NCBI GenBank assembly: GCA_030594925.1
Contig: JAUVEG010000022.1
Coordinates: 1-10,644, forward strand
DNA: 10,644 nt
Direction of reading: 5' to 3'
From: Gammaproteobacteria bacterium
GTDB taxonomy: Bacteria; Pseudomonadota; Gammaproteobacteria; Chromatiales; Chromatiaceae
Part shown: in pieces, positions 1 through 5,809 of the stretch
How the letters are laid out: the number at the start of each line of letters is the position of its first letter
Position numbering within the stretch: the stretch's first letter is position 1
Notes under the pieces: model-generated
Databases searched by the model: none
What the model was told of the DNA's origin: nothing
The model's input: only the letters and a program-made list of their open reading frames with translations
Program-made: the position numbers and the translations under genes

Positions 1-590
1 TGTGCGCCGACCTGGAGCAGCTGCCGCTGGCGCCTCACTCTGTCGATATCATCTACTCCAATGCGGCGCTGCAGTGGTGCTCTGATCTCCCCTCGACCTT
101 CACGGAGTTTCGCCGGGTATTGCGCCCGGGTGGACTGCTGATGTTCACAACCTTCGGCCCGGATACGCTCAAGGAGCTGCGCAGCGCCTGGGCGCAGGTG
201 GACGGGGAGACCCACGTGAGTTCTTTTGTGGATATGCATGATATTGGCGATATGCTGGTCGAAGCACGGTTTGCCGAGCCGGTCATCGATGCGGAGCAGA
301 TCACCATGACCTATGAGAGCGTCGATCAGCTGATGCAGGATATCAAGAGCATCGGCGCGCAAAATGCTGCAACCGGCCGCAGCCGGGGGTTGACAGGCAA
401 AGGACGCATGCAGCAGTTTCGGGATGCCTACGAACAGTATCGTGATGAGGGGCGCATTCCCTCGACCTGGGAGATCGTTTACGGGCATGCGTGGGCGCCG
501 CAACAGGTGACAGAGGATGGGGTCACGATGATTCCAATGGAGAGTTTGTCTCTATTTCGCAGCCAGATGACCACGATGAAAAAGAGATGA
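1..590 (+). CDS. bioC: Malonyl-[acyl-carrier protein] O-methyltransferase BioC, 3' part
   Basis: The gene is cut by the left window edge; the frame is open from base 3 and ends in TGA at 588-590, leaving about 195 residues. BioC is a SAM-dependent methyltransferase that methylates the free carboxyl of malonyl-ACP, disguising it so that fatty acid synthesis can build the pimeloyl chain of biotin. The visible part starts inside the Rossmann methyltransferase fold: an acidic ADLEQLPL strand end, then DIIYSNAALQWCSDL and the RRVLRPGGLLMFTTFGPDTL segment, which is the typical BioC core with the conserved N-A-x-Q-W pattern. The C-terminal part (HVSSFVDMHDIGD, then IKSIGAQNA and GRIPSTWEIVYGHAW) also matches BioC. 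The GxGxG SAM-binding motif lies upstream of the window. The stop overlaps the bioD start (ATGA), so the two are probably co-translated. The context makes a generic methyltransferase unlikely. Confidence 0.93.
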   Translation, partial: CADLEQLPLAPHSVDIIYSNAALQWCSDLPSTFTEFRRVLRPGGLLMFTTFGPDTLKELRSAWAQVDGETHVSSFVDMHDIGDMLVEARFAEPVIDAEQITMTYESVDQLMQDIKSIGAQNAATGRSRGLTGKGRMQQFRDAYEQYRDEGRIPSTWEIVYGHAWAPQQVTEDGVTMIPMESLSLFRSQMTTMKKR

Positions 591-1255
591 GCGGCTATTT
601 TGTTACGGGCACGGACACCGGGGTGGGGAAAACGGTTGTTACCCTGGCTGTGATGGAGTTGTTCAAGCGCAGGGGTTTTGAGGTTGCAGGGATGAAGCCT
701 GTTGCCTCGGGGTGTGAACCGGGTGATGCAGGGTTGCGCAACAGTGATGCAGTGGTAATCATGCAGGCTTGCTCAAACGGATTGCCCTACTCAAAAGTCA
801 ACCCCTACGCCTTTGAGCCGGCGATTGCACCGCATATCGCCGCGGCACGCAGTGGCGAGTCGATCCGTGTTGCAAAGATCGTCTCACTCTGCAGGGGTCT
901 TGAAGAGGCAGCGGAGAGGGTGGTGGTTGAAGGAGTTGGAGGCTGGGAGGTGCCGTTAGATAGTGACACGTTGTTGTCTGAATTGGCGTGCAGATTGGAA
1001 CTGCCGGTTATCCTGGTCGTTGGCTTGCGGCTTGGCTGCATCAATCATGCGCTGTTGACAGCATCTGCGATCAAATCGACAGGGCTGGAGTTTGGCGGCT
1101 GGGTAGCAAATCAGCTGCAGCCCCGCGTAGAGGCGATGGATGAGATTATCAATACTTTACGAGCGCGCATCGATGCGCCGCTGCTTGGTGTGCTCCCGTG
1201 GTGCGAGGAGGTGGAGCCAGGGGAGATGGCAGAGTATCTGAAAGAGTTTCCTTAA
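587..1255 (+). CDS. bioD: ATP-dependent dethiobiotin synthetase BioD
   Basis: BioD closes the ureido ring of dethiobiotin from 7,8-diaminopelargonate, CO2 and ATP, the penultimate step of biotin synthesis in the cytoplasm. From the ATG at 587 the protein has 222 residues, close to the usual length of about 225. It opens with YFVTGTDTGVGKT, a P-loop at residues 8-16. KPVASG at 37-42 contains the conserved lysine, and VEGVGGWEVPL from 114 is the family's second nucleotide/substrate motif. NHALLTASAI and GWVANQL follow as in other BioD proteins. An in-frame upstream start at 491 would add 32 residues with no family similarity and would lie deep in bioC, so I prefer 587, where ATGA overlaps the bioC stop and an A/G-rich stretch (AAAAAGAG) precedes it. 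It is the last gene of the bio operon here and converges on hprK 112 bases further on. Confidence 0.96.
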   Translation: MSGYFVTGTDTGVGKTVVTLAVMELFKRRGFEVAGMKPVASGCEPGDAGLRNSDAVVIMQACSNGLPYSKVNPYAFEPAIAPHIAAARSGESIRVAKIVSLCRGLEEAAERVVVEGVGGWEVPLDSDTLLSELACRLELPVILVVGLRLGCINHALLTASAIKSTGLEFGGWVANQLQPRVEAMDEIINTLRARIDAPLLGVLPWCEEVEPGEMAEYLKEFP

Positions 1256-1261
1256 CAGAAA

Positions 1262-1291
1262 GTTTGCAGTCTTCAGTTGGCAGTTTGCAGT
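1262..1291. repeat. Heptanucleotide tandem repeat (GTTKGCA-like, four units)
   Basis: Between the bioD and hprK stop codons the sequence reads GTTTGCA, GTCTTCA, GTTGGCA, GTTTGCA and then GT, i.e. four consecutive 7-base units with two to three changes in the middle copies. This is read directly. Short heptad arrays of this kind occur as intergenic repeats in several bacterial lineages, but I cannot check copy number here. The rest of the 112-base convergent gap is A-rich and shows no convincing terminator stem. Confidence 0.6.
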
Positions 1292-1367
1292 AAAAACAAA
1301 AAAACCACTGATTACAGTCAATAATGCTTGCAACAGGTAATGGCTCGATTAGAGTCCTGCCAACTTT

Positions 1368-2324
1368 TTAGCCATCTTCCTCTGCTGCGGTCTCTTCGAT
1401 AGCGATTCTCTGGCGGGCGACGAAGTCCTCGCTGGCATCATATCCCCCCTGGCGCAGGATATAGTTGCGCACTGCTGTCTCCATCAGTATTGCCATGTTG
1501 CGTCCCGGCGCGACGGGGATGGTCACCAATGGAATCTCCAGTCCCAGGACATTGCGTGTGGAGTAGCTTCCGGTGAGGCGGTCCATCTTTGCGAGGCTCT
1601 CGTCATCAAGCCGCGCCAGATGAATAATCAGGCGCAGGTATTTGCTGCGCTTGATTGCGGTATCGCCAAACATACTGCGAACATTGAGCAATCCAAGTCC
1701 GCGTACTTCGATAAAATCCTGCAATAGAGGCGGACAGCTACCGCTGACAATATCCGGTGCGATACGCGCAAATTCAGGTGCGTCATCTGCAATCAGGCGA
1801 TGGCCGCGGGCAACCAGCTCCAGAGCGAGCTCACTCTTGCCGACTGCAACCATGCCGGTCAACAGCACTCCGATTCCCAGAACTTCAAGGAAAACCCCAT
1901 GCATGGTTTCACGCTCTGCAAGTTCCTGGGCAAGAAAATATTGCAGATTGTTAAGCACACGCTGGTCATCTTCCGGACTTGCCAGCAGTGGCGTCTGCGT
2001 ACTGTTGGCCGCCTCGATCAGATAGCCGGGGACATCTATGCCATCGGTGCAGATAACGGCGGCTGGCTCCGGGATAAAGAGTTGCCGGACGGTGTCCGCA
2101 CGGGTTCTGCCTGCGAGCCTGTCCAGATAACCCAGTTCAGCATGGCCGATCAGTTGGATACGATTCGGATGGATGAAGTTAAGAGAGCCTACCAGTGTCT
2201 GCTCGCGGCTGCTCTCCTCCTCATCCAGAAGGAGCTTGTCACTGCCGTCGACCCCGGCTACCCAGCTGATCTCAAGGCGCTGGGCAACGGCCTGGATGAA
2301 GCTTCCGATGGTTGATCGGCTCAT
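1368..2324 (-). CDS. hprK: HPr kinase/phosphorylase
   Basis: The 318-residue protein matches HprK/P, which phosphorylates a serine of HPr-family proteins with ATP or PPi and reverses the reaction, linking metabolic state to the phosphotransferase relay. Residues 1-130 form the variable N-terminal domain. HGVFLEVLGIGVLLTG at 142-157 leads to the P-loop (G157, G162, K163, S164), then RGHRLIADDAPEF with the D180-D181 pair, the HprK signature EVRGLGLLNV at 206-215, and IPVAPGRN at 269-276. The ATG at 2324 overlaps the ptsN stop (ATGA), so it is coupled to ptsN. The P-loop reads GMVAVGKS where I expect something close to GxSGxGKS; it still satisfies GxxxxGKS. It is the last gene of the rpoN cluster in this window; HPr (ptsH) and rapZ are not seen. 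HprK in place of enteric-type genes points to a non-enteric gammaproteobacterium. Confidence 0.95.
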   Translation of the reverse strand: MSRSTIGSFIQAVAQRLEISWVAGVDGSDKLLLDEEESSREQTLVGSLNFIHPNRIQLIGHAELGYLDRLAGRTRADTVRQLFIPEPAAVICTDGIDVPGYLIEAANSTQTPLLASPEDDQRVLNNLQYFLAQELAERETMHGVFLEVLGIGVLLTGMVAVGKSELALELVARGHRLIADDAPEFARIAPDIVSGSCPPLLQDFIEVRGLGLLNVRSMFGDTAIKRSKYLRLIIHLARLDDESLAKMDRLTGSYSTRNVLGLEIPLVTIPVAPGRNMAILMETAVRNYILRQGGYDASEDFVARQRIAIEETAAEEDG

Positions 2325-2785
2325 GCGCTTTTGCGCTGCTGGATGCCGGTGAGAATAGAAAAAATCTCCTCCTGTGTGGAGGCGGAGCGCAACTGATTAC
2401 GGATCTCCTGATTGTTAAACATCTTTGCCAATGCGGCCAGCAGACGTAAATACTCCTCGTTTTCTCCAGCCGGCACCAGCATTGCGAAGATAATGTCGAC
2501 AGGATCTTCATCCGGAGCATCAAAATCAACGCCCTGAGCAAGGCGAACGAAGACAGCTCTCGGGGTACGGATGCCCTGCAAGCGTGCATGGGGGAGTGCT
2601 ATTCCATATCCCAGAGCGGTGCTCCCCAGCTCTTCCCGTGCGCGGAGCTTATTGACAATGGTCTGCGGCGAAGCATCCGGATCTTCCAGCAAGGCTGCGA
2701 TTTTGTCCAGGATTTCGTCTTTCTCGCCGGGAATGGCATCCAGTATGATGCCGTTTCCGTTGAGTAGTGAGGGAGGAATGGTCAT
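2321..2785 (-). CDS. ptsN: PTS EIIA-like nitrogen regulatory protein (EIIA-Ntr)
   Basis: This 154-residue protein is the terminal phosphoacceptor of the nitrogen PTS, a regulatory relay (PtsP-NPr-PtsN) with no sugar transport role; in other bacteria its phosphorylation state controls potassium transporters and sigma-54-linked functions. The EIIA mannitol-fructose-type fold is shown by the REELGSTALGYGIALPHAR block, with the phosphorylatable histidine at residue 66, and by the later VDIIFAMLVPAGENEEYLRLLAALAKMF segment. The length is close to other PtsN proteins. The start ATG shares one base with the hpf stop (TAATG), and the stop overlaps the hprK start. Position next to rpoN, hpf and hprK is the classic PTS-Ntr neighbourhood and suggests that HprK acts on the HPr-like protein that feeds this EIIA. 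Confidence 0.97.
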   Translation of the reverse strand: MTIPPSLLNGNGIILDAIPGEKDEILDKIAALLEDPDASPQTIVNKLRAREELGSTALGYGIALPHARLQGIRTPRAVFVRLAQGVDFDAPDEDPVDIIFAMLVPAGENEEYLRLLAALAKMFNNQEIRNQLRSASTQEEIFSILTGIQQRKSA

Positions 2786-3075
2786 TAACGGTGACTCTGC
2801 AGCTTCTCTTTGTATTTCATTAACTGGCGGTCGAGTTTGTCAACCAGACCGTCGATGGCGGCATACATATCTTCGTCTTCAATGTCTGCAAAGATATCCT
2901 GTCCACTGACGTGGAAGTTGGCTTCAGCCATCTGGCGCTGTTTTTCAATGCTCAGAATGACATTGACCCGGGTAACACTGTCAAAATGCCGTTCCAGTTT
3001 TTCAAATTTACTGTTTACATAATTGCGTATGGAATCAGTGATTTCCATGTGACGACCAGTTAGATTGACTTGCAT
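2785..3075 (-). CDS. hpf: Ribosome hibernation promoting factor (short form)
   Basis: HPF binds the 30S decoding channel and drives 70S dimerisation or inactivation when growth slows. The 96-residue product has the short-form length of gammaproteobacteria and lacks the C-terminal dimerisation domain of long HPF. It begins MQVNLTGRHMEITDSIRNYV, the usual beta-alpha opening, continues with KFEKLERHFDSVTRVNVILSIEKQRQMAEANFHV, and ends with DIFADIEDEDMYAAIDGLVDKLDRQL and a lysine-rich tail. The start is fixed by a strong AAGAGGAG ribosome binding site at 3082-3089, six bases before the ATG. This is one of the best ribosome sites in the window, consistent with a protein needed in high copy. It lies downstream of rpoN, separated by 119 bases mostly filled by a dispersed repeat, and is coupled to ptsN. 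Confidence 0.97.
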   Translation of the reverse strand: MQVNLTGRHMEITDSIRNYVNSKFEKLERHFDSVTRVNVILSIEKQRQMAEANFHVSGQDIFADIEDEDMYAAIDGLVDKLDRQLMKYKEKLQSHR

Positions 3076-3110
3076 ATTGTTCTCCTCTTGTTGTCATGAA
3101 CCTATGAAAA

Positions 3111-3196
3111 AATCGATAGGATGGGGTTCGGGGGAAGAGCCTGGAAAGTGTCCGTGATAACTCATTGAATTGCAACCCTTCTCCCGTAGAAAAACT
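3111..3196. repeat. Dispersed stem-loop repeat, copy 1 (rpoN-hpf gap)
   Basis: This 86-base block matches the block at 6516-6602 in the same orientation. The first 27/28 aligned bases agree at 24 positions and the last 19 at 16 (for example GGATGGGG, GGGGGAAG and GAAAAACT shared), while the centre is looser but retains ATAAC..ATTGA. Within it, 3129-3137 (CGGGGGAAG) pairs with 3178-3186 (CTTCTCCCG). The block starts at the stop codon of rpoN and fills most of the rpoN-hpf gap. Read by eye; identity figures refer to my manual alignment. Confidence 0.75.
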
Positions 3197-4646
3197 AGAT
3201 CATGCGTTTGCGGTCACACGATGACGGAATTGACATCGAATCGCGATATTTTGCCACGGTGCGACGGGCAATGGAGATACCCTGCTCTTTCAGCAGAGTG
3301 GTAATGCTATTGTCACTCAACGGCCTGCCAGGCTCTTCTGAATGAATCATTTTTTTAATTCTGGCGCGAATAGCTGTTGATGAGTGATTCCCTGTAGCTT
3401 CATTTCCAACGTGGCTGGAAAAGAAATATCTAAACTCAAAGATACCGCGGGGTGTCAGCATATACTTGTTTGTTACAGCGCGGGAAATTGTGGATTCATG
3501 CAACTCCAGCTCTTCAGCCAGTTCCCGCATTACCATGGGTCTCATGGCTTCAGCTCCCCTGTCAAGAAAGGCCTGCTGTCGGCTAATGATGCTTTGCGCC
3601 ACCCTCAGCAGGGTCTCGCGGCGGCTTTGCAGACTTTTCAACAGCCAGCGGGCCTCCTGAAGATGATCCCGCATCAACTGGTTGTCATGGCTGCGGTCAC
3701 CGCGTTTAATCAGGCCGGCATAACCGGCATTGATGCGCAGAGCAGGTGCGTTTTCGGAGTTGCTCTCGACAACCCAGCGGTCATTGTGGCGAATTATTGT
3801 GACGTCCGGAACGATGTAGTCATAGCTCTTTGTCGAGATGCTCTCCCCCGGGCGGGGATTGCACGAACGAATCAGCGTCAAAACATCTTTCAACGCCTCC
3901 TTGTCCAGCCCTGTGCGCAGGCGCAGCATGAGCGTGTTGTTTTCAGCCAGGAGATCGAACCAGTTTTCGAGCAGGGAGATGGCTTTGCCGCGCAGGGGGG
4001 TATCTGCAGCTAATTGATGGAGTTGAATGATCAGGGTTTCACGCAAGTCGCGAGCGCCAACCCCGGCTGGATCGAAGTCTTGAATCCTTTTCAGAACATC
4101 CTCGACCAGTTGGGGGGTTATCAGCTCAGAGTGAAAACTCTCCGAGGTGATACGGGTCTCCCCGTTAAAAAAACCGTCATCATCGATCTCATCGATGATG
4201 ACTTCGGCAATCTGCTGTTCGATATCAGTGAAGGAGGCGAGGCAGGTTTGCCATAGCAGATGATCGCGCAGCCCTGTCTCTGCTGCAATCGATGAGATAT
4301 CCCACTCTGATTCCTGTGATGCGTCGCGGCTGCGTGGCGCCGGCGTGTCATAGATCGATGACCAGTCGGCATCGACCGGGAGTTCATCGGGGATGTTGTC
4401 GGCGGCTGTATTGAGTTCCTGGGTGGATGTATCGACAGTTTCGTCAACACTCTCCGCTGTTGATAGCTGCTCCTCGACTTCTTCATCGATTTCTTCATCG
4501 ACTTCCAGCATTAAATTCTCTTCAAGAGCCTGTTGAATCTCAGCATCCAGCTCCAGAGTTGAGAGTTGCAACAAACGTATGGCCTGTTGCAGTTGCGGAG
4601 TCATGGTCAATTGATGACTAAGACGGATTTGAAGGCTTTGCTTCAC
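3195..4646 (-). CDS. rpoN: RNA polymerase sigma-54 factor
   Basis: Sigma-54 directs RNA polymerase to -24/-12 promoters and needs AAA+ activators to melt DNA. The 483-residue product has all three regions. Region I is glutamine/leucine rich (SHQLTMTPQLQQAIRLLQLS, residues 10-29). Region II is an acidic linker, about residues 48-115. Region III carries the core-binding part, the helix-turn-helix ELAEELELHESTISRA (375-390) followed by NKYMLTPRGIFEFRYFFSSHVG, and the RpoN box ARRTVAKYR at 460-468 that reads the -24 element. The start is a GTG with no recognisable Shine-Dalgarno sequence; it fits family length and the conserved MKQSLQIRLS opening. A seven-codon ATG frame starting at 4666 ends on the rpoN start (GTGA). 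The gene follows lptB after 174 bases that contain a hairpin. Confidence 0.98.
   Translation of the reverse strand: MKQSLQIRLSHQLTMTPQLQQAIRLLQLSTLELDAEIQQALEENLMLEVDEEIDEEVEEQLSTAESVDETVDTSTQELNTAADNIPDELPVDADWSSIYDTPAPRSRDASQESEWDISSIAAETGLRDHLLWQTCLASFTDIEQQIAEVIIDEIDDDGFFNGETRITSESFHSELITPQLVEDVLKRIQDFDPAGVGARDLRETLIIQLHQLAADTPLRGKAISLLENWFDLLAENNTLMLRLRTGLDKEALKDVLTLIRSCNPRPGESISTKSYDYIVPDVTIIRHNDRWVVESNSENAPALRINAGYAGLIKRGDRSHDNQLMRDHLQEARWLLKSLQSRRETLLRVAQSIISRQQAFLDRGAEAMRPMVMRELAEELELHESTISRAVTNKYMLTPRGIFEFRYFFSSHVGNEATGNHSSTAIRARIKKMIHSEEPGRPLSDNSITTLLKEQGISIARRTVAKYRDSMSIPSSCDRKRMI
4176..4202. repeat. Perfect 12-bp inverted repeat inside rpoN
   Basis: GTCATCATCGAT at 4176-4187 is followed by CTC and then its exact reverse complement at 4191-4202, giving a 12-bp stem with a three-base loop. 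It encodes residues around IIDEIDDDG of sigma-54, a stretch rich in Asp/Glu/Ile codons, so the palindrome may simply follow from GAT/ATC codon use. Confidence 0.6.
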
Positions 4647-4742
4647 TGGTATCGTAGGTTGTTCATGTTTGCTAGTTAATATTATTTTAGCTGAAACAGC
4701 AAGTTTTGCTACTGACTTACCTCAACTCTTTGTGATTTCGTG

Positions 4743-4784
4743 AAAAGTCCGTACATTGAATAAGCGGGTCTCTCACGGACTTTT
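4743..4784 (-). terminator. Hairpin in lptB-rpoN gap, possible weak terminator or attenuator
   Basis: AAAAGTCCGT at 4743-4752 and ACGGACTTTT at 4775-4784 form a perfect 10-bp stem with a 22-base loop, starting 36 bases after the lptB stop in the direction of transcription. The stem ends in A4/T4, so either strand would give a stem with a short U tract. The large loop and the lack of further T residues make it a weak terminator at best, so read-through from lptB into rpoN is likely. Between the hairpin and rpoN the sequence is AT-rich (TAAAATAATATTAA near 4680) and could hold a promoter, but I find no good -35 partner. Confidence 0.4.
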
Positions 4785-4820
4785 GAACGGTTGTATTGAG
4801 GGCATTGCTGCTCTTTGTCA

Positions 4821-5546
4821 TTACATCTGGAAGTCATGTCCGAGATAGACTTCGCGAACATCCGGATTATTCAGTAATGTCTGTGGCTCTCCATGCGCCA
4901 GAACCTCGCCTGCGTTGATGATATAGGCGCGATCACAGATGCCGAGTGTTTCGCGCACATTGTGATCGGTGATCAAAATGCCGATGCCTTCTGAAGATAG
5001 CTTCCTGATAATATTCTGGATATCTGTGACGGAAATCGGATCGATGCCGGCAAAAGGTTCATCAAGCAGGATGTAGGAGGGTTCCATGGTCAATGAGCGG
5101 GCGATTTCAAGACGACGCCTCTCTCCACCTGACAGACTCATTGCCAGATTACTGCGCAGATCAGAGAGTCCAAATTGTTTTAGCAGGCTATCGCAGATCT
5201 CCTTGCGCTGGTGTTTTTCGAGTTCACGACGCAACTCCAGAATTGCCAGCAGGTTATCTTCAACGCTCATGCGGCGAAATACCGAAGGCTCCTGGGAGAG
5301 ATATCCGATGCCAAGATTTGCACGGCGATGAATGGGCATTTGCGTGATATCTTTATCACCCAGCATGACCCTGCCGCAATCGACAGGCACCAGGCCGACG
5401 ATCATGTAAAAACTGGTGGTTTTACCGGCGCCGTTGGGCCCCAGCAGACCGACAACCTCGCCGCGTGAGACCTCGATGGTGACATCTTTGATGACCATGC
5501 GCTTGTGGTACTGCTTGCACAGTTTAGTGGCGCTGAGCTTTCCCAT
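4821..5546 (-). CDS. lptB: LPS export ABC transporter ATP-binding protein LptB
   Basis: LptB is the cytoplasmic ATPase that, with LptF and LptG, extracts LPS from the inner membrane and pushes it along the LptC-LptA bridge. The 241-residue protein has the full ABC set: Walker A GPNGAGKTT (36-44), Q-loop Q85 in GYLSQEPSVF, signature LSGGERRR (138-145), Walker B YILLDEPF (158-165) and switch histidine H195 in LITDHNVRET. SQEPSVFRRMSVEDN and the C-terminal VYLGHDF are typical of LptB rather than of branched amino acid or other ABC proteins. The ATG at 5546 is preceded nine bases upstream by GGAG (5556-5559). That GGAG lies inside the terminal arm of the inverted-repeat element separating lptA from lptB, so initiation of this essential gene depends on element sequence. 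Normally the two genes are nearly adjacent. Confidence 0.98.
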   Translation of the reverse strand: MGKLSATKLCKQYHKRMVIKDVTIEVSRGEVVGLLGPNGAGKTTSFYMIVGLVPVDCGRVMLGDKDITQMPIHRRANLGIGYLSQEPSVFRRMSVEDNLLAILELRRELEKHQRKEICDSLLKQFGLSDLRSNLAMSLSGGERRRLEIARSLTMEPSYILLDEPFAGIDPISVTDIQNIIRKLSSEGIGILITDHNVRETLGICDRAYIINAGEVLAHGEPQTLLNNPDVREVYLGHDFQM

Positions 5547-5549
5547 GGG

Positions 5550-5807
5550 CTAATGCTCCATCAACGTAATATTTTCGGGCTCAGTGAGCTTGTCAGCGTT
5601 CATGGCAAGGCGCGTCTCGCCAATTCCCTTGCCAAGAGGCGTAACGCAGTCCATGGACGCTGACAAGCTCACCCGCAGGGCGCTCCTGTGGTGTCCCGCA
5701 GCGGCGTTGCAGCACTTGGAAAGGGGGCGGCCATTCCCTGCGTACTGCGCCTTGCTGCGAAACACCACAGGAGCGCTGAGCCCGAAAATATTGCATTGAT
5801 GGAGCAC
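5550..5807 (-). CDS. Possible small ORF bridging lptA and lptB (uncertain)
   Basis: An 84-residue frame begins with GTG that shares a base with the lptA stop (TAGTG) and ends three bases before the lptB ATG. A GAGGAG sequence inside the last lptA codons lies five bases before that GTG, so initiation is plausible. The product (MLHQCNIFGLSAP to the C-terminal ENITLMEH) has no family I recognise and no signal or membrane segment. It lies entirely within the inverted-repeat element, which is also open in other frames, so it may be chance coding in a structured repeat. Its possible value is to carry ribosomes across the insertion and keep lptA and lptB coupled. I consider a functional protein unlikely. 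Confidence 0.18.
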   Translation of the reverse strand: MLHQCNIFGLSAPVVFRSKAQYAGNGRPLSKCCNAAAGHHRSALRVSLSASMDCVTPLGKGIGETRLAMNADKLTEPENITLMEH

Positions 5808-5809
5808 TA
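5551..5809. repeat. Nested inverted-repeat element filling the lptA-lptB junction (three-way junction fold)
   Basis: The outer arms are 5551-5586 and 5774-5809 and agree as inverted repeats at 32 of 36 positions. Inside are two further hairpins. Arm B is 5584-5605 with 5651-5672 (one mismatch in 22). Arm C is 5680-5694 with 5762-5776 (perfect, 15 bp) and extends inward through CGCAGC/GCTGCG and GGCG/CGCC with a small bulge. Together they fold as one long stem ending in a two-armed junction. The outer arm includes the lptA stop codon at one end and the GGAG ribosome site of lptB at the other. No transposase is encoded, so it resembles a non-autonomous mobile or REP/MITE-type element. No clear target duplication is seen. 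Confidence 0.85.
5556..5559 (-). promoter_or_regulatory. Ribosome binding site of lptB, supplied by the repeat arm
   Basis: GGAG on the minus strand, nine bases before the lptB ATG, is the only Shine-Dalgarno-like sequence near that start. It lies in the outer arm of the inverted repeat, where it would pair with CTCC just after the lptA stop when the element folds. Confidence 0.55.

Noticed and set aside
491..586. Upstream in-frame start for bioD
   Set aside because: It would add 32 residues without BioD similarity, buried in bioC; the ATG at 587 overlapping the bioC stop fits the family N terminus.
1293..1320. Terminator after hprK on the minus strand (ACTG-TAAT-CAGT followed by a T-rich run)
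   Set aside because: The T-rich run is attractive but the stem is only 4 bp, too weak to call.
3076..3194. Sigma-54 (-24/-12) promoter for hpf
   Set aside because: I looked for GG-N10-GC type elements with TGGCAC/TTGC spacing on the minus strand and found none convincing.
3384..4013. Long plus-strand frames antisense to rpoN, and one at 9335-9871 antisense to petC
   Set aside because: They mirror codon bias of the strongly supported genes on the other strand and show no domain or start context of their own.
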